21,452 bases of DNA from Scatosoma sp045660225. Lineage in GTDB: Bacteria; Bacillota; Clostridia; Christensenellales; Borkfalkiaceae. The notes under the pieces were generated by a model. That model did no database searches. It saw only the letters and a list, made by a program, of their open reading frames with translations, and was not told the DNA's origin. The stretch spans positions 1 to 21,452 of the forward strand of contig JAZRDK010000047.1 in the NCBI GenBank assembly GCA_045660225.1, read 5' to 3'. This document shows positions 7,296 to 17,100 of the stretch, in pieces (positions within the stretch are counted from its first letter, which is position 1; the number at the start of each line of letters is the position of its first letter). Made by a program: the position numbers and the translations under genes.

Positions 7296-10200
7296 TTATT
7301 TCGTTACCGTAATGGTATGCTTGATGACCGTGTAGTTGCCACGTTCGTCGTACACGTATGCAGAGAATACGTAGTCGCCTTCCTGCGTGCACTTAATCGC
7401 GTTTTTGTTGGATGCAAATCTCCAGTACTTGCCGTTGGGACAAAGTACGCCACGCGTAATCGAAATATTTTCTACCGCGGATACGTTATCTCTTACCGCA
7501 ACGTCGGGCATAACCAGCGTATCGCCGACTTTTGCCGTCGTCTGCGTCGCGTTAAGGAATACCGCCTGGGGACGAATTGCATCGATGACGAAAATCGTGT
7601 TTACCAGCGAGAATTTATTTTCGCCTACCCAGTCCGTTTCCACGGTGTCGTACACGACTTTATAGTTGCCGTAATGCGACAATTGCACGAAATAGGACCT
7701 GTCAGGGGACACTTTTTCAAGTTTTACGCCGTCTACGTCCGTTGCAATCGAGCCGTCGGGTTTCATTACCGTAACCGTGAGCTCGGACAAAGGTGCAAAC
7801 GTATCGTGTGCAACTGCAGAGTAAACTTCCAAAATTTCGTTGATGCCCCTTTCACCTTTCAAATCGCCCTTGGTTTGAATAATCGGCTTAAACACTTCAA
7901 GGTTTCTTCTCGAAAGGTTAGAACGCGCCATCGAAAGAAGTTTATACGACGAGCCTTCTTGTGCCTCGAGCATATCTACGTAAACGTAAACGAATTCAGA
8001 ATTAAAGCCTTCAAACGCTTCGCCATCTTCCGTCGTTTCCGCTTTTATGTTGACGTCGTTAAAGTAGAATCTGCCGTTTTTATACGCAACTTTATAACTG
8101 CCGTCCGTAACAATCGACGTCGATGCTTCGGCGCTACTTTCACCCGTCGTAATCGTCGCGCCCGTTTCTTTTGCCGTAATCGTCAAGCTGACTTTTACGT
8201 CGTCGTCCGTGACGTCTACAAGCGTAATCTTCAATGCGCCGAACGTGGTGCGCGCCTTGTCGCCTTGGAATTCGATAAGCAAATCTTCAAAGAGCTGTTT
8301 CGTGGCAAACATCCAACCGCAAGACGCGCTTTCCGCGTCTGCCGTTACCATAATACCGTCGTCGAGGAAGTTGCCTTCGGCATCCTTAAACGAAGACGTA
8401 AACCCTGTGCCGTAAAGATAATTTCTACCCGAAACCTTAGCCTTTTCAACGGCAAGAATCGTCGGAACTTCTTTTTCCTGAAGCACCTGTCCGTTGTATT
8501 GATAGCTTACCTTGACTTTGTCGCCGTTTACCACAACGGAAGGGGTAAACGTATCACCGGGCTTGTACGTCTTGTCGCCGTTTTTATCGGTTACAACCAC
8601 CGTACAAGGCTTGGTTTCCATCACGCCCGTCGAATAATCTTTCGCATATATTTGCGGTAATACGTACGCGGAATCGGAAAGGAAAACCTTGGGCAATACA
8701 ATCGCACCCATAAGTTGGGCTACGTTCGTCTTCTTTGCCGTTACGACGTGTTCCGCCGTACCTACCCTACCGACGTAATCGGTTACGGTGTACGTAATTT
8801 TCCAATCGCCTTCCTTTTCAGGAATAAAGCCGTCTTTCAATTCAATCGTTTCGTCGCCAAGGCTTGCCGTAATCTTCAAGCTCGCCAAACCACAGTCGCC
8901 TGCGTACGTCGCCACGGGCGTCGACACGAACGTGCCAAGGTCGACCTCGGAAGGCAACGTAGGCATCGCAATCGTGATGTCGCCAAGGTCATCCGAAACG
9001 TATACGCTACGCGTTTCATACACTTCGTTGCCGAGCATATCTACCGAGCTATATTCCACCGTATACCAGCCTGCAACCGTCGGCGTAAACGCGCCGTTGA
9101 CAAGCCCTACGCTGATAGGATTTGCAGAAGCGTAGTCACGATAAATCTTCGTGGATACGACGCAATCGCCTGAGTAATAGTCAAACGCGGTTACTTCGGG
9201 AACTTTGTACGCCCTGCCAACTTCGCCCGTGGGCATTTCGTCTTGAGACATCGCAATACTAAGTTCGGGCGCGCCCTTTTCGTCAAATCTCGTTGCGGAC
9301 AAGTCATCGATGCAGTACACGCTTTTGATGACGAAGTTCGCCGTCTTGCTCATATAATCGTCCGCGGTAACCGTCAATCTTGCCTGACCGCTGGGAAGAC
9401 CTTGCCAAACGCTTTCAAATACCGACAAGTCGTTCAAATACGCAATATGCTTAGGAGAGCCGTTCCAGTTGCTGGTGAACGCTTCCATCGTTTTCGTATC
9501 GTAAAACATACGCATAACGAACTTACCAGGCGCCAACGTTTCTAAAGGTCCCGTCCATCCGTCGTTTTCGTGTCGCTGTGCAACGAACGAGTGTGTGCCT
9601 GACGACCCACGGGAGTTGTACGCACTGCCGTCTAATCCCTTAAACGACTGACCGTCGCCCGCAACCGTCGTATACGACGTATTTACACCGCGGTCACGCG
9701 CGTCATAAGGCGTCGTCTTAAAGCTGATGTAGTGCGAAGGGTCAACCGCGTCCGTGAACGTGAAGGTAAGCGCCGCAAAGTCGAGCGCGCCAACCGAGTC
9801 GGGCGTAGCGAACCACTCGCCAAGAGGCGTAGTCGGCGAAAGTTTAGAGAAATCAATAAGTTGGGAGAAGGTAAGCGTATCGCCCTTTGCCAAACGTACG
9901 ATTAAGCCCTTCGTGTTTGCGCCGTGCCCCGTGTACGTACCGTACTCTACGCTACTTTCCTCCTTTTGCGTCAAATACGCCTTCGCTTCTACGAAGAAGT
10001 ATTTTTCTTCCACGCAATGCACCCCGTCCGCAACTGCGCGGTAGGTGACCGTATACGTACCTTCTTGGTTAAGCTCTACGTTTTCCGCGGTGGTTACCAA
10101 GCCGTTGGGATAAGTAACGCTTGCGGTAGCCGTCGCCTCTTTACCGTTGACTTCCACCTTCGCTTCAGGCGCGGAGAACGTCGTTCCGTAAAGGTACTTC

Positions 10201-10337
10201 TTGTCCATCGAAGCTACCGTCCACGTTTCCGCCGACGCGGTAACGAACGGTTGTTCGTTGACAACCGAAACGCCACCTATTGCCGCGGTTACGGACAGTC
10301 CAGCCAAGATGGAAGCAATCCATAATCTTTTTTTCAT
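7296..10337 (-). CDS. Large secreted protein with Ig-like repeats and lectin-like regions
   Basis: This 1,013-residue protein has a classical signal peptide (MKKRLWIAS..., cleavage likely after T-A-S-A near residue 36) and no lipobox, membrane anchor or sorting motif, so it is probably released or held non-covalently. At least five Ig-like/HYR-type units end in recognisable strands: GTYTVTYRAV (93-102), GWYTVEYSSVDMLGN (423-437), GDWKITYTVTDYVGR (510-524), GNYKVVYDTV (890-899) and GDYVFSAYVYDERGN (987-1001). Two intervening regions (about 130-345 and 635-815) are beta-rich, each preceded by a Y-L-Y-G-T-x-F segment, and could be related lectin-like or CBM-like domains. No catalytic motif was recognised. 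ATG at 10337 follows AAGGAGT, and the gene starts 29 bases after the permease stop. Its place between the importer and the DUF4838 gene suggests a glycan-binding accessory role, but this is inference. Confidence 0.93.
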   Translation of the reverse strand: MKKRLWIASILAGLSVTAAIGGVSVVNEQPFVTASAETWTVASMDKKYLYGTTFSAPEAKVEVNGKEATATASVTYPNGLVTTAENVELNQEGTYTVTYRAVADGVHCVEEKYFFVEAKAYLTQKEESSVEYGTYTGHGANTKGLIVRLAKGDTLTFSQLIDFSKLSPTTPLGEWFATPDSVGALDFAALTFTFTDAVDPSHYISFKTTPYDARDRGVNTSYTTVAGDGQSFKGLDGSAYNSRGSSGTHSFVAQRHENDGWTGPLETLAPGKFVMRMFYDTKTMEAFTSNWNGSPKHIAYLNDLSVFESVWQGLPSGQARLTVTADDYMSKTANFVIKSVYCIDDLSATRFDEKGAPELSIAMSQDEMPTGEVGRAYKVPEVTAFDYYSGDCVVSTKIYRDYASANPISVGLVNGAFTPTVAGWYTVEYSSVDMLGNEVYETRSVYVSDDLGDITIAMPTLPSEVDLGTFVSTPVATYAGDCGLASLKITASLGDETIELKDGFIPEKEGDWKITYTVTDYVGRVGTAEHVVTAKKTNVAQLMGAIVLPKVFLSDSAYVLPQIYAKDYSTGVMETKPCTVVVTDKNGDKTYKPGDTFTPSVVVNGDKVKVSYQYNGQVLQEKEVPTILAVEKAKVSGRNYLYGTGFTSSFKDAEGNFLDDGIMVTADAESASCGWMFATKQLFEDLLIEFQGDKARTTFGALKITLVDVTDDDVKVSLTITAKETGATITTGESSAEASTSIVTDGSYKVAYKNGRFYFNDVNIKAETTEDGEAFEGFNSEFVYVYVDMLEAQEGSSYKLLSMARSNLSRRNLEVFKPIIQTKGDLKGERGINEILEVYSAVAHDTFAPLSELTVTVMKPDGSIATDVDGVKLEKVSPDRSYFVQLSHYGNYKVVYDTVETDWVGENKFSLVNTIFVIDAIRPQAVFLNATQTTAKVGDTLVMPDVAVRDNVSAVENISITRGVLCPNGKYWRFASNKNAIKCTQEGDYVFSAYVYDERGNYTVIKHTITVTK

Positions 10338-10366
10338 TTTCTAACTCCTTATTTTTTTCTTCTCGT

Positions 10367-11287
10367 TTATCCTTTAATCCCGCCGATGGACAAGTTCCCC
10401 ATCAACTTTTCGTGCAACAGGATAAAGACAATCAGAATAGGCACCATTAACGTGAACGTCGTCGTCATTTTTACCGTAGACACCGACGTACTGATGATGC
10501 TTCCGCGAACGGATACGTTTTGTCCGTACGTTTGTACCGTGTACAAGAAATACGCAAGCGTCGGATAACTGGGCATATACAAAAGCGCCATCTGATAATC
10601 GTTCCAGAACTGGATAAAGTTAATCAGCAAAATCGTCATAAACACGTTCAAAACAAGTGGCATGCAAATTTTGAACATGATGCACCAGTCGCTTGCGCCG
10701 TCAATCATCGCCGCTTCCGAATACGTCATCGGGATACCTCTAAACGTTGCATAGAATATCAAGAAATGCATCCCCACGAAACCCGCCTTCAAAATCAAGA
10801 ACCCAAAACGCGTATCGTACAAGCCGATGGCGTTGAGCATTTGAATTTCCGACATTTGCGAGCCGACGATGGGTACAATCATAACGACGATAACCACGGT
10901 GTAGACAATCTTCGAATAGAAATACGCGTATCTGCCTGCAAGGTACGCCATAATACACATAGCAAGCGTATGTACAAACGCACCGCCACCTGCGTACACG
11001 ATGGTGTTGATGATAATTTCAACGAAACTTACCTTGTCCGTTTTTGCCGATGCCGGCATCCATTTCTCGTTGGTGTAGGCAACCATTGCCCTAAAATTAT
11101 CCAAGGTAAAATCGTCGAAAGAAGGAAACCAAATAGGTTTCGTCATAAACAAATGCGGTGGCTTAAATATCTGCATAAACGCCCAAAGCATCAAGATAAA
11201 CAGGGCTAAAACGTAGATACAAAGCAACACGAGCATAGTAATCGTAAGGGGCGAAAATCCTTCGCGTAAAGTCTTTTTCTTACTCAT
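10367..11287 (-). CDS. Sugar ABC transporter permease, MalG/AraQ/UgpE-like
   Basis: This 306-residue membrane protein has an N-terminal membrane segment (about 15-40), several further segments and a clear EAA loop at 191-210 (EAAMIDGASD ... I-C-M-P). The C-terminal tail, GNLSIGGIKG, corresponds to the G-x-x-x-G-x-V-K-G tail typical of MalG-type permeases. ATG at 11287 is preceded by an extended AAGGAGGTGA, the strongest ribosome binding site in the window. That site overlaps the end of the preceding permease gene, which implies tight translational linkage. It should pair with the upstream permease as the heterodimeric channel of the importer. Confidence 0.95.
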   Translation of the reverse strand: MSKKKTLREGFSPLTITMLVLLCIYVLALFILMLWAFMQIFKPPHLFMTKPIWFPSFDDFTLDNFRAMVAYTNEKWMPASAKTDKVSFVEIIINTIVYAGGGAFVHTLAMCIMAYLAGRYAYFYSKIVYTVVIVVMIVPIVGSQMSEIQMLNAIGLYDTRFGFLILKAGFVGMHFLIFYATFRGIPMTYSEAAMIDGASDWCIMFKICMPLVLNVFMTILLINFIQFWNDYQMALLYMPSYPTLAYFLYTVQTYGQNVSVRGSIISTSVSTVKMTTTFTLMVPILIVFILLHEKLMGNLSIGGIKG

Positions 11288-11299
11288 ATTTTCACCTCC

Positions 11300-12241
11300 T
11301 TACTCTTCCTTCCAACCGACTTTTTCAAGTCCCCAACGAAGCAAGAACGTAAGCGGAGCAAGCACGAACGTAATCATAAGACCAAGAGCCGCGTAAAAGC
11401 CCATCTGCGTTACGTTTTGACCTGCGTTTCTTACACCGCGCCACAAAAGGTAGCCGACGGGTTGAATTTCCTCGGACAACTGACCTTCGCCAAACAACAT
11501 CATGCAGTTGTACTGGTTGGTGAAGATGCCTGCAAAGCCCGTAAGCAGGAACACCTGCACGATGGAGAACGCCTGCGGAAATACGATGTACCAAAATTCT
11601 TTGATACCGCTTGCACCGTCAAGATGCGCCGATTCAATCATTTCCGGCTCAATTGAGTCCATCTTGTTGGTGTACATCAATACGCTTGTACCAAAACTTG
11701 CGAAGATGGAGAAGAAAATCATCATGAAATAGGGATTTGCGTTTGCCCCTCTCCAAAAATTGACAGGTTTTCCAAACACCGACTGTGCGATACCAAATCT
11801 ACCGCCGATGGCGTTTGTCGTGAATTCTACGTAAATGGTCGCCAAAACCGCGCCCGAAAGAATCGAGGGCATAAACAACAGGATACGGAACAGCTTAGAC
11901 CCAGGCAGTTTCTTAAACATATAGTACGAGAAGAACAAACCCAAAGGCACCGCCGTAACGAAACTGAGTGCGTACGATTTCAAGGAAACCTTCAAGGCAG
12001 GGCCAAGTTGCTCTGCCAAGACGTGCCCCTCAACAAACCAAATTTTGAAGTTGTACCAACTCATTTCGTATTCCGTTGCAATCCCCGTAGGGAACGCTTT
12101 GAACGCAAGCGTAAACGAATTGATGTTTACGTACACCCAAAACATCAAAAATTGTAAGGTGGGAATCAACGCCATCGTTGCATAAAACAGCCTACTTTTG
12201 GCGTTGTTTTGACCCAAACCTACTTTTCTCTTCGTGCTCAT
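11300..12241 (-). CDS. Sugar ABC transporter permease, MalF/UgpA-like
   Basis: This 313-residue membrane protein has about six hydrophobic segments, the first near residues 20-45. It carries a degenerate EAA loop at about 202-222, reading I-E-S-A-H-L-D-G-A-S-G and ending in F-P, the site that docks the ATPase. It matches the first permease of CUT1 carbohydrate importers. ATG at 12241 is preceded by AAGGAGC, and the gene begins 12 bases after the stop of the solute-binding gene. The second permease follows at similar spacing, so the three form one transcription unit. No ATPase gene lies in the window; importers of this class in Gram-positives often share a chromosomally encoded MsmX-type ATPase, which is inferred here. 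Confidence 0.95.
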   Translation of the reverse strand: MSTKRKVGLGQNNAKSRLFYATMALIPTLQFLMFWVYVNINSFTLAFKAFPTGIATEYEMSWYNFKIWFVEGHVLAEQLGPALKVSLKSYALSFVTAVPLGLFFSYYMFKKLPGSKLFRILLFMPSILSGAVLATIYVEFTTNAIGGRFGIAQSVFGKPVNFWRGANANPYFMMIFFSIFASFGTSVLMYTNKMDSIEPEMIESAHLDGASGIKEFWYIVFPQAFSIVQVFLLTGFAGIFTNQYNCMMLFGEGQLSEEIQPVGYLLWRGVRNAGQNVTQMGFYAALGLMITFVLAPLTFLLRWGLEKVGWKEE

Positions 12242-12253
12242 AAATGCTCCTTA

Positions 12254-13978
12254 TTATGCGTTTGCCCACGCAAGTCCTTTATAGTGAGACTGGAAGGATT
12301 TGAAGAAATCGCCCGCCTTATAGGTTGCCGTCCAAACTGCGGTTTCAATCGAGCCGACGGAAGGCTTAAACTTGTTTGTACCTCTCAAGAAAGACCAGTT
12401 TCTTTGATAGTGCGGATTCGCCGACACCTGGTAAACGATGTCCGCTTTTTCCATATATTCTACGACGCTTGTTTCCCAAGGGTTAAGCTTGGTTTTGTCA
12501 ATTGCTTCTTTATAGTCCATACCGATAGGCGCGCCCGTCGAATAGGTGAATTCTGCCATTGCTTGGTCGGAGTAGGTGTACTGGATGAAGGAAAGCGCCG
12601 CTTGCTTCTTGCCTTCGGGCAAGCCGACTTTTACGCCCGAACAAGACATAAGATAGTCTAAGAATACGGGTTTCTTTTCCCCTCTTGCAACCTTGTCAGC
12701 TTCCGCTTTCGTAGGCTGAGGCAAGGTCATCAAACCAAATCTACGGTTTTCTTTCGACCACTTCGCGTCTTCCTTAGCCATTCTGTCGAAGGTTGCCTCA
12801 GCGTCCATTTGCCACCACGTACCATCAAGGAGCATCGCGCTTTCCGCAATACCGAGTTTGCCGTATTCAAGGAAACCTTGTTCCATCATCTTATGCGTAA
12901 CACCAGTGTTTTGACCGTCGATTTCGTTGTAGTATTTGTCGTTACCAAGTACCGTTTCCATAAACTGGAACGCATAGTACCAACCTGCCTGACGGGACAA
13001 GTTGTACGCGTTGTCGGACGTGATTTTAAGGTCTTCTTGGTCGAAGATAGGGTTACCGCTTGCGTCCAACTTAGGCGAGCCGTCGGCATTTACCTGAATC
13101 AAGTTCTTTGCCATACCGTCGAACGTGTAGTTCAAGTTCATTTGTTCCGCGCCTTCGTATGCGGCAGCCAAACTTTCCATAACCAGCGAAAGATGTTGGT
13201 TTGCATATTTACCGGGGAAACAGATAGGGTCTATACCGTTTGCGTTGATTTCACCGCAAAGATAGAAAAATTCTTCGTACGTCGTGGGCAAACCGTCATC
13301 GCTCGTCCCCTTCTTACCGTCGGGGCCGGCGCTCTTGGTTTCTCTGCCGGGGGCAATCAATCTGTTGCCGTCTTCTTCGTCGGGAGTTTCCGCGAAATAG
13401 AAATTGTTTGCATCAAACAAATCGACGTTGTAAATGATGCTGTAGTTACCGGCGTAATGGGGAAGCGTATAGTAGTGCTGACCGTCCGTTGCGTGGTTGT
13501 AGTTGAAGAACGACTTTTGCTGTTCCGTCATTTTGTCTACAATCTTCTTTCCGTCGAAAGGACTGACTTCGTTGACAATCGAATCAAGCGGTTCAAACGC
13601 CTTGGTCGCCAACATGTTGTTGTAGTCGGAAGGTGATTCTAAAAAGTAGATATCGAAATCGCCCGTCTTGACCTGCTGTGCAGTATAATCAACCGTTTGT
13701 TCACCCTTCGGGTGTACCTGAACGCCCATTTTTCCTTCTTCAAAGGGAATATCTTTTACCGCTTCTTCGAAAGCCGCCGCAAGCTCGTACGCCCACTTGT
13801 CGCCATAACCAGAGTTAAAGAATACCGCGCTAAGTTGCGTTTTCGATGCGTCGACTTCTTTTACCGGCGTACCAGAACTTTCCTCTTCGTCTGCACCACC
13901 ACCGCAACCGACAATGGAAAATGCCGTCGTCGCGCAAAGTGCCAACGTCAAAGCTCTCTTAAAAAGATTCTTTTTCAT
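12254..13978 (-). CDS. ABC transporter sugar-binding lipoprotein (extracellular solute-binding family 1)
   Basis: This 574-residue protein has a lipoprotein signal (M-K-K-N start, lipobox I-V-G-C with Cys25) and a Gly/Asp/Glu-rich spacer. The body resembles family 1 solute-binding proteins for oligosaccharides: an FDIYFLES-type strand near 107, a YTLPHYAGNYSIIYN segment (170-184) and a MLLDGTWWQMD motif (382-392) that usually lies near the ligand site. It is longer than the usual length of about 430 residues. One insertion is a Gly/Asp-rich loop at 217-229 (GPDGKKGTSDDG, calcium-loop-like) just before LPTTYEEF. Start: ATG at 13978 with AAGGAG upstream. It is directly followed by two permease genes, so it is the binding component of a CUT1-type importer. 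The family assignment is firm; the exact sugar is unknown, though the neighbouring DUF4838 proteins suggest oligosaccharides from a complex glycan. Confidence 0.95.
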   Translation of the reverse strand: MKKNLFKRALTLALCATTAFSIVGCGGGADEEESSGTPVKEVDASKTQLSAVFFNSGYGDKWAYELAAAFEEAVKDIPFEEGKMGVQVHPKGEQTVDYTAQQVKTGDFDIYFLESPSDYNNMLATKAFEPLDSIVNEVSPFDGKKIVDKMTEQQKSFFNYNHATDGQHYYTLPHYAGNYSIIYNVDLFDANNFYFAETPDEEDGNRLIAPGRETKSAGPDGKKGTSDDGLPTTYEEFFYLCGEINANGIDPICFPGKYANQHLSLVMESLAAAYEGAEQMNLNYTFDGMAKNLIQVNADGSPKLDASGNPIFDQEDLKITSDNAYNLSRQAGWYYAFQFMETVLGNDKYYNEIDGQNTGVTHKMMEQGFLEYGKLGIAESAMLLDGTWWQMDAEATFDRMAKEDAKWSKENRRFGLMTLPQPTKAEADKVARGEKKPVFLDYLMSCSGVKVGLPEGKKQAALSFIQYTYSDQAMAEFTYSTGAPIGMDYKEAIDKTKLNPWETSVVEYMEKADIVYQVSANPHYQRNWSFLRGTNKFKPSVGSIETAVWTATYKAGDFFKSFQSHYKGLAWANA

Positions 13979-14019
13979 ATTTTTTTCTCCTTACAATATA
14001 TCTTATTTATTACGACGTA

Positions 14020-14031
14020 CGTGCGCGCACG
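14020..14031. promoter_or_regulatory. 12-bp GC palindrome upstream of the solute-binding gene (operator candidate)
   Basis: CGTGCGCGCACG is a perfect palindrome about 40 bases upstream of the ATG at 13978. An AT-rich stretch (TAATAAATAAGATATATT on the coding strand) lies between it and the ribosome binding site. The position would suit an operator for a LacI-type sugar regulator, but I could not assign convincing -35 and -10 boxes, and a short palindrome can occur by chance. Confidence 0.25.
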
Positions 14032-14073
14032 CATAGCGCCGTTTCTTTTCCTTTTGTGTTCCTTGCGGTTTCC

Positions 14074-14100
14074 CCTGCCTCCGCGTGACGCGGAGGCAGG
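14074..14100 (+). terminator. Perfect 12-bp hairpin with T-run only on the plus strand
   Basis: The arms CCTGCCTCCGCG and CGCGGAGGCAGG pair perfectly around a 3-base loop, and are followed by TTTTT on the plus strand (14101-14105). In the direction of the genes (minus strand) the stem starts about 20 bases after the giant gene's stop codon but is followed by GGGAAACC, without a T-run. It therefore looks like an intrinsic terminator for plus-strand transcripts, although no plus-strand gene exists here. On the minus strand it may instead protect or process the mRNA between the giant gene and the importer. Confidence 0.5.
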
Positions 14101-14121
14101 TTTTTCCGACAATTCGTTGTG

Positions 14122-17100
14122 TTAGAACGTTACGCCCCAATTCTTGAACGCCGATGCGTACAAGGAATAGGTTTTGGACGGACGATAAACGGCGCTAAGT
14201 TGCATCTTTCCGCTTGCATCCTTCGAGTCGAGAGTAAAGAACTCGGAAGGTCTAATGACGTACTGCGCAGTCTGCGTGTCAGGTTGCTTAAGCCAAATCA
14301 AGTGGTTATAGAACGCTTGATAGTCTCTCGTGAACACGTCTCTGTCCGTAGGCACATACTTCACGGATGCCGAACCGCTTATATTGCCATAATCGTCTTT
14401 TATCATATCCGTTTGATACGTGGTGTACAGGCAGTTGTACGCGTATTCAGGGAAGATGGCTTCGACCATAACGCGTTTTTGATACTTCGCGTTATCTCCT
14501 ACCGTCGTAAATGCTTGCGAACAGTACGTAAACCATTGTTCTAACGTTTCCTGTTGCGTAGCGTATTTAGAGTGCTTATATACGTCGTTAAGACCTTTAA
14601 TCGTTTTCTTAGTACCAATTGTAAGCTGACCTTGGTACATAAACATACCCGCGTTCAAACCATAGAACCCGTTATAATTTGCCTGACGCCAGTAAGCCGC
14701 ATCGTCAAAATCGTATCGTGCCTCTAAATACAACCAGTGTATCTTCGTCGTATCCGAAGTAACTTGCGCCGAGCCACCCGTCTTCTTCGATTCTAACGCT
14801 TCTACAAGTTCGTCAAAGTAATCTTCCATTATCGGGCCTGCCGCGCCGTAATAACCGGTAGGCGAGAAGTATTCCTTCTTAATCTGCTCGTACGTGGCGG
14901 ACGCGTCTTGCATCGAACGGGAGTCGATGTATGCCTTAAACGAAGCGAACGCCGTCAACACCGTCGGGTCGTTTTTCGGGGTTGCCCAACCAGCGATGCC
15001 CAGGTTGGAAACGTAGTTTGTAATACCAAGCGAAGAGAAGGTGTTGTACCAAGACACTTGATATTTCCAAGTATTCATAGGCAAGAAGTAGTCGCGATAA
15101 TAGGTGTTATACAAGAACAAGTCAATCTTGCTTGCGCCTTCTTTACCGCCACCCAACGCTTCAATCCAACCAAGCAAGTAGAAGTAGAATTCTTCGTTCA
15201 TCGGGTCGGTCAAATCGAAGGAGTGGTACAACTTGTGACTGGTCCAGTACAAGCGAAGGTCTTCGTGCGCCTTCAACAATTTTACCGTCTTCGATTTTTC
15301 AACGCCTTGGTTGTTGATGTACGTCAACGTTTTCGTAAGAACTTCATACGACGAAAGGTTCAACTCGGTTTTATGCTTTGCCAAAGTTGCCTCGTCGTTG
15401 TAGTTGGTCGACGAGCTCTTTCCGTTGTACGTGTAACCACCCCAATTGCCTGCCAAACCATTTATCAAAACAGGCGAAGGTTGGAACTTGTTGTACGCAA
15501 AGAATTCCACGTCAACGTCTACGCCCATTGCATCCAACTTCGTTGCAAGTTCGTTCAAGAAAATCAACTGAGGAATCGTAGGCGTGCTGTATGCGTTACA
15601 GTAATCACACGTACAGAAATAGGTGTTGTCTTCGATTTGGAAGTTGATTGTCGTCATCGAAGGGTTCGCCGTCTTTTGTGCCGAAATGATATTTGCAACC
15701 CAAGCCACTTTCGAGTGAATATCACGCAAATAACAAATCTGCGAATACGCCTTCGAAAGCGTCTCGTCTTCATGTGTATGGCTAACCACGTTAGCGTTCC
15801 CTTGATAAGTCGGCTTAATCGTCGCTACGGTTACGCCGTTTTCGTTTGTCGTAAAGTCGTAGAAGTAGTCAAGCGCGTTGTGCATACCTACGTATTGCGT
15901 ATACGGCGAAGCCATCGAGAAGCCCATGGACGTCATCGATTCTAACGCCATACCAGCCCTACGTTTTTCAAACGAAACCGCCGTTTCATAATCGTCGGTA
16001 GAAATTTCGATGATTTCTTCCCTGGTATCGAAGTAGTGGTATTCGTTAGAGGTCAGTTCGCTGTACCCAAACGCATTTCTTGCAAACGCCTGCGCGGCAT
16101 ACATAATACCTTCGTCGTTTTCGCCAAGCAGATAAATCGTCTTGTCTTCTACGTAAACGCCGTAGTTCAAACGCGAATCTTCTTCAATCGACAACGTGTT
16201 TTCAAGATATTCGCCGTATTCAGCGTACGTACCGACGATGATTTGTTTCGCGTCTTCCGCATTGACGTCCATAACGCCTGCTTTCAGCGACGCGCCCGTC
16301 GAAAGGTAAACCGCGTTGCTTACCCACGCAAATGCGTCGAACTTCGCTTGCGTTACGGTAGCCCAATCCCAAGCAACGTAGTATTCCGTCGTCCCGTTTG
16401 CATAAACGACGTTATCGTCCGCACCCTTTGCAGGCTGATAACCGTCCACGCCTTCGCCAACGGTTGCGTTGAAGTTTTTCAGCATAGGAACGCCTTTTAC
16501 AACCTTCCAAATACTAGGGTCAAGTTGCGAAATCGCGAAATAACCGCCGTTGTCTTGTTCGCCTTCCTTTGCCGTACCGTTAAGGTTTGCATAGGTTGCG
16601 TAGATACCAGCTTCTCTACCGTCGTTTGCGCCCTTGCTATCTTTGTAAACGTTACCGTCGGTAGACGTTGCGTACTCGTAGTCAAACCCGTAGATAGCGA
16701 CGTTTTGCGCCGAGAAGTTTCTACCGATTGCCGCAGGGAACAAAGCATTAGGGGCAGAGAAATTACCCGTTGCAATCCACTTGTTCACGACTGCGTTTGC
16801 CTGACCTGCCAAATCGATAACGACGTTTTTAAGCGTACCTGCGCCAAAGTGCGAAACCCCGTGGGAGTCTTTGCCCGTCAAATGACCGTATGCAAAGAAC
16901 ATCGAGGCATAAGTGCTCACGTGCGCTTGAATACCGAAAGGTTTTACGTATACGTTTTCAATCGTACCAGAACCAGAGTGCACGTAGTTTGTATAAACAC
17001 CCATACGGATGTCCTTCAAGGAAACGTTTTTAATCGTACCGTTTACGATACCGAAAAGCGAAGCTTCAAGCCCCTGCTTATAATCCGGCCTAGGATTACC

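Noticed and set aside
14074..14100. Intrinsic terminator for the giant gene on the coding strand
   Set aside because: No T-run follows the stem on the minus strand; the T-run is on the other side.
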